Assembly: GCA_021296485.1 (NCBI GenBank)
Contig: JAGWAI010000010.1
Location: 1-33,827, forward strand
Origin: Acidobacteriota bacterium
Lineage (GTDB): Bacteria; Acidobacteriota; Vicinamibacteria; Vicinamibacterales; UBA8438
DNA: 33,827 nt
Reading direction: 5' to 3'
The notes under the pieces were generated by a model that ran no database searches, was not told where the DNA came from, and worked only from the letters and a program-made list of their open reading frames with translations. A program made the translations under genes and the position numbers. The stretch's first letter is position 1; each line of letters starts with the position of its first letter. Below are positions 28,259 to 33,827 of the stretch, in pieces.

Positions 28259-29980
28259 GTGATCACCGTTCCACCGGTTCTGGCAAGTGCGCTGAACAAC
28301 CTGGCCGCAGATTGGGAATCCGATGACGGGGTTTCCCGCCTATGGCGCGGCGACGCGGCGTTGTGGACCGGCGCCGACGAGGGCCGTTGGCTGGGCTGGC
28401 TGCGGGCGGTTCCCGTGTCATCCGGTGAGCTGAAGTCCCTGGAGGCGCTGCAGCGGGAAGTGCGTGCCGGAGGATTCGAGCATGCCGTGCTGATGGGCAT
28501 GGGCGGGTCTAGCCTTTGCCCGGACGTGCTGCGGCAGTGTTTCGAGCGGCCGGCCGGCGCGCTGCAACTGCACGTGATCGACTCCACCGATCCGGCGCAG
28601 GTGCGGGCGGTAGACGCGCGGATCGACTATGGGCGGGCGCTCTTCATCGTCGCGAGCAAGTCCGGTACGACGCTGGAGCCGGATCTGTTCCTGCGGTACT
28701 TTGCGGCGCGGGCGCGCCAGGCGTTGGGCGCGAACGCCGCCCGACAGTTCGTGGCCATAACGGACCCCGGGTCACAGCTCGAACAGTTGGCGCGCGCGGA
28801 ACGATTCGGGCATCTGTTCCACGGCGTTCCCGCCATTGGCGGCCGGTTCTCGGCGCTCTCCAACTTCGGTCTGGTTCCAGCCGCTGTCATGGGACTCGAA
28901 GTGGAGCGCCTGGCAGCGCGAGCCGCGGCAATGCGTGCGGCGTGTGAGGCGGACGTGCCGCTGCTTGAGAATCCGGGTGCGATGCTCGGGCTGATGCTGG
29001 CCGCGGGCGCACGCATAGGGCGCGACAAGTTGACGTTCGTGATGTCGCCGGCCTACAAACCCCTGGGCGCCTGGCTGGAGCAGCTGCTGGCCGAATCCAC
29101 CGGGAAGAACGGCGTCGGCCTCATTCCGGTTGACGGAGAGAAAGTCGGACCGCCCGAGGTCTACCGGGACGATCGGCTGTTCGTATACGTTCGCGATCAG
29201 CTGGCTCCCGACGCTGCGCAGGACGCGGCGGTCGAAGGTCTGGAGGCCGCTGGTCGCCCGGTCATCCGCCTCGTCCTGAAGGATGCATACGACCTGGCCG
29301 CGGAGTTCTACCGCTGGGAATTCGCCACGGCCGTGGCCGGATCGGCAATGGGTATCAACCCGTTCGACCAGCCGGATGTCGAGGCGAGCAAGGTCGAGAC
29401 GCGGCGGCTGACGGTGGCGTACGAAGCCGAGGGCGCGCTGCCGGCCGAAGAGCCGATCATTCGGGACGGCAGCATCTCGGTCTATGCGGATCGGATGAAT
29501 GCCGAGGTGATCGCGGGGCGCGCCGGCGACGGCCGATTGGAAAGCGTGCTTGGCGCCCATTGCGATCGCATCGGTCCGGGAGACTATCTTGCGCTGCTGG
29601 CCTATGTTGAGATGGCCGATCGCCACGCGCGCCCGCTCCAACGTATCCGACACGCCGTCCGGGATGCGCGTGGCGCGGCGACGTCGGTCGGTTTCGGGCC
29701 ACGGTTTCTACATTCGACCGGCCAGTTGTACAAGGGCGGTCCGAATACCGGCGTCTTCATTCAGATCACCTGCGACGACAGCGCGGACCTGGCTGTCCCC
29801 GGCCGCCGCTCGACATTCGGTGTGGTCAAAGCCGCGCAGGCGAGCGGCGACTACCAGGTGTTGTCGGACCGCGGCCGGCGGCTGCTGCGGCTGCACCTGA
29901 CCGGCAACGTGGCGGTGGGCCTGGACCGTATCGCGGACCTCGTGCGGCAGAACGTTCACCGCGGGGAAGCGGGTCCATGA
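28259..29980 (+). CDS. pgi: Glucose-6-phosphate isomerase, transaldolase-fusion type but stand-alone
   Basis: Interconverts glucose-6-phosphate and fructose-6-phosphate. The 573-residue protein has a tandem SIS fold, with MGMGGSSLCPDVLRQ, SKSGTTLEPD, GGRFSALSNFG, and the C-terminal FLHSTGQLYKGGPNTGVF near residues 481-498. These resemble the PGI half of the bifunctional transaldolase/phosphoglucose isomerase proteins more than the classical E. coli Pgi. No transaldolase domain precedes it: the upstream gene is the cytochrome, with repeat A3 between. It starts with GTG at 28259, preceded by GGGAG at about 10 bases. A full transaldolase gene must lie elsewhere if it exists. Confidence 0.9.
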   Translation: MITVPPVLASALNNLAADWESDDGVSRLWRGDAALWTGADEGRWLGWLRAVPVSSGELKSLEALQREVRAGGFEHAVLMGMGGSSLCPDVLRQCFERPAGALQLHVIDSTDPAQVRAVDARIDYGRALFIVASKSGTTLEPDLFLRYFAARARQALGANAARQFVAITDPGSQLEQLARAERFGHLFHGVPAIGGRFSALSNFGLVPAAVMGLEVERLAARAAAMRAACEADVPLLENPGAMLGLMLAAGARIGRDKLTFVMSPAYKPLGAWLEQLLAESTGKNGVGLIPVDGEKVGPPEVYRDDRLFVYVRDQLAPDAAQDAAVEGLEAAGRPVIRLVLKDAYDLAAEFYRWEFATAVAGSAMGINPFDQPDVEASKVETRRLTVAYEAEGALPAEEPIIRDGSISVYADRMNAEVIAGRAGDGRLESVLGAHCDRIGPGDYLALLAYVEMADRHARPLQRIRHAVRDARGAATSVGFGPRFLHSTGQLYKGGPNTGVFIQITCDDSADLAVPGRRSTFGVVKAAQASGDYQVLSDRGRRLLRLHLTGNVAVGLDRIADLVRQNVHRGEAGP

Positions 29981-29989
29981 TGATAGAAT
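29981..29989 (+). promoter_or_regulatory. Possible extended -10 promoter before the DUF1592 gene
   Basis: TGATAGAAT is a TGn-extended -10 (TAGAAT, 5 of 6) directly after the pgi stop and about 90 bases before the start of the next gene. No good -35 is present. Confidence 0.4.
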
Positions 29990-30079
29990 CTCACGGGCGC
30001 TTCCAGGTTCGGAAATGACTCGCGATCTGGTTGCCGTCATCTACCACCTGCCGGGAATCGCGTGTATCGGAAGGCTACT

Positions 30080-32569
30080 ATGACAAGGTGGCTGTTCAGG
30101 ACGACGGTCGGAGCGGCAGTCGTGGTCGTGCTCGGCGGGGGCCTGTTCTCGACTACAGGCCACGCCCAGGCAGTGTCCGGCGTGGAGTCGGCCGACGAAT
30201 TCCAGGGCTTTTTAGAGCAGTACTGCCTGCGATGTCACACTGATCGTCGGCAGCAAGCCGGGGCGGTCCCCATCTCGCTGGAGGGGGCCGACGTGGACGA
30301 CGTCGGCGCTCACGCCGAGTTGTGGGAAGAGGTGGTGCGCCGGGTCCGGGCGGGGCTGATGCCCCCGATGGGCTCACGGGGTCCTGACCCCACGACCCGG
30401 CACGCCGCGGCAACCTGGCTGGAACGGGAGCTGGACCGCGCCGCGGCAACCAATCCGCCTGCGGGCCGTCCGATGACCGCGCACCGGCTCAACCGCAACG
30501 AGTACCGGAACGCGGTGCGCGACCTGCTCGGCCTCGACGTCAACGTCGAATCCCTGCTTCCGCCGGACGACGTCAGCGCGGAGGGATTCGACAACAACGC
30601 CGATACGCTCTCAACGTCTACGACCTTGATGGAGCGCTACCTGGCGGCGGCCCGGCGTATCAGTCAACTGGCGATCGGAGACCCGGCCATGGTGTCGCGC
30701 GCCGACACCTACCGCGTCCCCCAGGCCGAAGTACAAGACGACCGTACGAGCGAAGACCTGCCGTGGGGGACGCGCGGCGGCCTTGCGGTGGAGCACTACT
30801 TCCCGCTGGACGGGGAGTATGTGTTCAAGATTGGCCTGCGCCGTAATTTCTACAACTACATCCGCGGGCTCGGCAATACGCCGCACCAGCTCGACGTGCG
30901 CGTCGACAAGGCGCTCGTCGCGTCGTTCGCGGTCGGCGGCGCGTACGACGGGCCGCGGTGCCCCACGAGCTTTTGCGGCCGCAGCGCGGGCGACCCGGGT
31001 GTCGCTGGGTGGGATTGGTACTCGGTACACGCCGACGATGACCTGGAAGTCCGGGTGCCGGTCGAAGCCGGGAAGCGGATGGTGAGCGTTGCATTCGTGA
31101 AGAAGCCGGCCTGGGACGAGGGCATCCTGCAGCCGGTCGCGAACCCGGCGGCCTACGGGTACAGCACCGATGAGCGCCAGGAAGGCAACCCCGCGGTCTC
31201 TGCGTTGGACATCACCGGCCCGTTCGGCGCGCAGTCGCCGCAGGCCACTGCGGCGCGGGATGCGATCTTCGTCTGTCACCCGGCCGCTGGCACAGATGAG
31301 GCGGAATGCGCTGGCGAGATCCTCGGCGGGCTCGCGCGGCGCGCCTATCGCCGCCCGGTGACCGCGGACGACCTGGCGATGCTGCGCGGCTTCTACGACG
31401 ACGGCCGGCGCGACGGGACCTTCGATGCCGGGATCCAGAGGGCCCTGGAGTTCCTGCTCACCGATCCGGAGTTTCTGTTCCGTGTCGAAGCCGCGCCGCC
31501 CGGGGATGTCGAGCCCGGGGTTGAGTACCCGGTCACCGACCTCGAGCTGGCCTCACGGTTGTCGTTCTTTCTCTGGGCCAGCATCCCCGATGACGAGTTG
31601 CTGGACGTGGCAGCTCGTGGCCGGTTGAGCGAGCCGGAAGAGCTCGAGCGGCAGGTGCGCCGGATGTTGGCGAGTCCCCGCGCACGCACGACGTTGGCCG
31701 AGCGGTTCTTCGGCCAATGGCTCGGCCTGAGCCTGATCCGCAACGCCGCGCCTGACCCGACTATCTTTCCGACGTTCGACGAGAACCTGCGCGACGCGAT
31801 GGATCGAGAAGCCCAGCTCTTTCTGGAGGCCCAGCTGCGCGATGATCGACCCGTGGTCGAGCTGCTGACGGCCGACTACACCTACGTCAACGAACGCCTG
31901 GCGCGTCACTACGGGATCCCGAACATCCACGGGAACCACTTCCGGCGCATGGAATGGCAGGATGATCGGCGGGCCGGTCTGCTGGGGCTGGGGAGCATTC
32001 TGACGCTCACCTCGTACGCGAACCGCACCTCCCCGGTCGCACGGGGCAAGTGGGTGCTCGAGACCTTGATGGGCACGCCGCCTCCGGAAGCGCCGGCCGA
32101 TGTGCCGGGCCTGGACGAGCGCGAGCCCGGTGAGGCGCCGACCTCGTTGCGCGCCCGCATGGCGCTGCACCGGGGCAACCCGGTCTGCGCGTCGTGTCAC
32201 CGGATGATGGACCCCCTGGGGTTTGCGTTGGAGAACTTCGATGCGATCGGGCGCTGGCGGACGACGGAAGAGACCGGAATCCCGGGCGAGATCGGCCCGG
32301 TCATCGATACATCGGGCACGACGCCGGACGGCAGCGATTTCGACGGCGCGGCCGGCCTGCGGACGATCCTGGCAAGCCGCGAGGACCTGTTCGTCGGCTC
32401 CGTGATCGAGCGGTTCCTGACCTATGCGACCGGACGGACGCTGGAAGCGTCCGACATGCCCGTGGTCCGGCAGATCCAGCGACAGGCCGCAGCGGACGAG
32501 TCGCGCTGGTCTGCCGTGATTCTCGCTATCGTCAACAGCAGACCGTTTCAGACGAGGAGGGCAGGCTGA
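30080..32569 (+). CDS. Secreted DUF1587/DUF1592/DUF1588/DUF1585 protein with two c-type haem sites
   Basis: Biochemical function unknown for this family, which is abundant in Planctomycetes and Acidobacteria. The 829-residue protein has a Sec-type signal peptide ending near residue 31 (cleavage after AQA) and an N-terminal haem site CLRCH (49-53). The DUF1587 box HRLNRNEYRNAVRDLLGLD begins near 134. Next come a beta-rich insert, the DUF1595/DUF1592 region (LLTDPEFLFRVE near 455-466 and onward to about 610), DUF1588 with a second haem site CASCH (703-707), and the C-terminal DUF1585. GGAAGG ahead of the ATG at 30080 favours it over the GTG at 30062. The stop overlaps the next start by one base (TGATG). 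Confidence 0.9.
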   Translation: MTRWLFRTTVGAAVVVVLGGGLFSTTGHAQAVSGVESADEFQGFLEQYCLRCHTDRRQQAGAVPISLEGADVDDVGAHAELWEEVVRRVRAGLMPPMGSRGPDPTTRHAAATWLERELDRAAATNPPAGRPMTAHRLNRNEYRNAVRDLLGLDVNVESLLPPDDVSAEGFDNNADTLSTSTTLMERYLAAARRISQLAIGDPAMVSRADTYRVPQAEVQDDRTSEDLPWGTRGGLAVEHYFPLDGEYVFKIGLRRNFYNYIRGLGNTPHQLDVRVDKALVASFAVGGAYDGPRCPTSFCGRSAGDPGVAGWDWYSVHADDDLEVRVPVEAGKRMVSVAFVKKPAWDEGILQPVANPAAYGYSTDERQEGNPAVSALDITGPFGAQSPQATAARDAIFVCHPAAGTDEAECAGEILGGLARRAYRRPVTADDLAMLRGFYDDGRRDGTFDAGIQRALEFLLTDPEFLFRVEAAPPGDVEPGVEYPVTDLELASRLSFFLWASIPDDELLDVAARGRLSEPEELERQVRRMLASPRARTTLAERFFGQWLGLSLIRNAAPDPTIFPTFDENLRDAMDREAQLFLEAQLRDDRPVVELLTADYTYVNERLARHYGIPNIHGNHFRRMEWQDDRRAGLLGLGSILTLTSYANRTSPVARGKWVLETLMGTPPPEAPADVPGLDEREPGEAPTSLRARMALHRGNPVCASCHRMMDPLGFALENFDAIGRWRTTEETGIPGEIGPVIDTSGTTPDGSDFDGAAGLRTILASREDLFVGSVIERFLTYATGRTLEASDMPVVRQIQRQAAADESRWSAVILAIVNSRPFQTRRAG

Positions 32570-33827
32570 TGTTCATTGCCAAGAAGGCGATCCCGCGGCG
32601 CACCGTTCTGCGAGGCGTGGGGACGGCGCTGGCGCTGCCCTTCCTGGATGCCATGGTGCCGGCCCTGACCGCGGCCGGCAAGGCCGCGGCGATGCCGACC
32701 AAGCGTCTTGGTGTCGTGATTGTGCCGAACGGCGCTCCTCGCGAGTACTGGACCCCGGAGGCGGCAGGCGCAGACTTCGAGTTGACACCGGCCCTGAAGG
32801 CGCTCGAGCCGGTGCGCGACCAGGTCGTGGTGCTCACGGGACTGTACAGCGTCGGCGCCGCGCGGCCCGGCGTGGGCACCAGTCACTCGGCGGCGGCGGC
32901 CGCCTTTCTGACCGGCGCCAAAGCGAAGCGCACGGCCGGGTCGGCGCTGCAACTGGGCATTTCGATGGACCAGGTTGCCGCCAGTGCACCGGGACTGGGG
33001 CTCGAGACGCCGCTGCCCTCGTTGGAGCTCTCGCTCGAGGGCGGGGACACCGTCTATGGCGTGTCGACCTGCGACGGCGGCTTCAGCTGTGCGTATCTGA
33101 ACAACTCTTGGGCGAACACGACGACCCCCATGCCGCGCGAAACGAATCCGCGCACGGTGTTCGAACGCCTGTTTGGCGATGTCGGTAACACGAGCGCCGA
33201 GGTGCGCCGCACGCGCGCAGAGCAGCAGCGGAGCGTGCTCGACGTTGTCATGGGCAAGGTTGCCCGTCTGCGGGCGGGACTGGCGCCCTATGACCGGCGC
33301 AAGATCGACGAGTATCTGGAAGCCGCCCGCGAGATCGAACGACGCATCGAGATCGTCGAGCAGCAGGCTGACCGCGAGCTGCCCGAGATTGCGGCTCCGC
33401 AGGGGATCCCGATCTCGTATGAAGAGCATGCCACCCTGATGTTCGACCTGATGGTGCTGGCCTATCAGACCGACATGACGCGCGTGGTCTCGTTCATGGT
33501 CGGGCGTGAGGAGAGCGGCGCGACCTACCCGCAGATCGGCATTTCGGAGCCGCACCATCCGCTCAGCCATCACCAGGACGCACCCGAGAAAATCGAGAAG
33601 CTGGCGAAGATCAACGCGTACCACATGCAGCTCTTCACCGACTTCCTGCTGAAGCTCAGGTCGACCGAGGACGGCGACGGCTCGCTGCTGGACCATCTCA
33701 TGATCCTCTACGGATCGGCGATCCGGAACTCGAACCGACACAACACGAACGACCTGCCGATCCTGGTGGTCGGTGGCGGGGCCGGCCAGATCGCCGGAGG
33801 CCAGCACGTCGTCTTTGCGGAGGACAC
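32569..33827 (+). CDS. DUF1552 protein, Tat-type leader, cut by the window end
   Basis: Function unknown. DUF1552 proteins are regularly encoded next to DUF1592-type proteins and are exported. The frame stays open for 419 codons to the window edge, so the C-terminus is missing. The N-terminus IPRRTVLRG (residues 8-16) followed by a hydrophobic stretch is a twin-arginine signal. Later segments such as VPNGAPREYW, TSHSAAAAAFLTG, a helical part rich in Arg and Glu, EPHHPLSHH, and LYGSAIRNSNRHNTNDLP followed by GGGAGQIAGG are typical of the family. Its ATG overlaps the upstream stop (TGATG), so the pair is probably translated together. Confidence 0.9.
   Translation, partial: MFIAKKAIPRRTVLRGVGTALALPFLDAMVPALTAAGKAAAMPTKRLGVVIVPNGAPREYWTPEAAGADFELTPALKALEPVRDQVVVLTGLYSVGAARPGVGTSHSAAAAAFLTGAKAKRTAGSALQLGISMDQVAASAPGLGLETPLPSLELSLEGGDTVYGVSTCDGGFSCAYLNNSWANTTTPMPRETNPRTVFERLFGDVGNTSAEVRRTRAEQQRSVLDVVMGKVARLRAGLAPYDRRKIDEYLEAAREIERRIEIVEQQADRELPEIAAPQGIPISYEEHATLMFDLMVLAYQTDMTRVVSFMVGREESGATYPQIGISEPHHPLSHHQDAPEKIEKLAKINAYHMQLFTDFLLKLRSTEDGDGSLLDHLMILYGSAIRNSNRHNTNDLPILVVGGGAGQIAGGQHVVFAED

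Noticed and set aside
32548-33807. 419-codon minus-strand frame at the right end
   Set aside because: It is the shadow of the DUF1552 gene, which has family motifs and a coupled start on the plus strand.

Overview
The window is one contiguous piece of a high-GC (roughly 65%) Gram-negative bacterial chromosome. It is gene-dense, holds almost only housekeeping genes, and shows no plasmid, phage, CRISPR, tRNA or rRNA features. Kdo (LPS) genes imply an outer membrane. The DUF1592/DUF1552 secreted pair at the right end and the Rieske/cytochrome b/multihaem c operon suggest Acidobacteriota, perhaps Vicinamibacteria-like. That placement is an inference from gene content, not from a search.

Layout, left to right. 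(1) 82-2054, plus: accC overlapping thiE by 4 bp. (2) 2021-4787, minus: two Na+-coupled amino-acid transporters (NSS family, then AGCS family); the AGCS gene overlaps the 3' end of thiE. (3) 4922-5866, plus: folD. (4) 5863-12045, minus: tightly packed kdsB-pyrG-kdsA-kdsD-lapB-coaE, which makes CTP and CMP-Kdo for LPS and includes the LPS regulator LapB; kdsC is not in the cluster. (5) 12273-13862, minus: serA. A 339-bp divergent spacer with several regulatory-looking motifs follows. (6) 14202-20824, plus: mdh, sucC, sucD, korA (gamma-alpha fusion), korB and ndk. This is the malate to 2-oxoglutarate arm of the TCA cycle with a ferredoxin-type 2-oxoacid oxidoreductase, followed by nucleotide genes (ndk, dcd to 21454). 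(7) 21610-28094, plus: a respiratory operon of a HEAT-repeat membrane protein, a Rieske protein, a b6-type cytochrome b, a separate C-terminal cytochrome b subunit, and a 941-residue coiled-coil octahaem cytochrome c. (8) 28259-29980: a stand-alone phosphoglucose isomerase of the type usually fused to transaldolase. (9) 30080 to the window end: a secreted two-haem DUF1587/1592/1588/1585 protein and a Tat-type DUF1552 protein, the latter cut by the window edge.

The most unusual material is of two kinds. The first is the quinol:cytochrome c reductase-like operon, where a large octahaem protein with a periplasmic coiled coil stands where cytochrome c1 or f would be expected. The second is a pair of intergenic repeat families. 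Family A has a short hairpin with a compensatory base change between copies. Family B has diverged inverted ends whose outermost TAG serves as the stop codon of serA and of mdh. One A copy is nested inside a B copy, and repeats lie directly against the start codons of accC and sucC, where no good Shine-Dalgarno sequence is visible.
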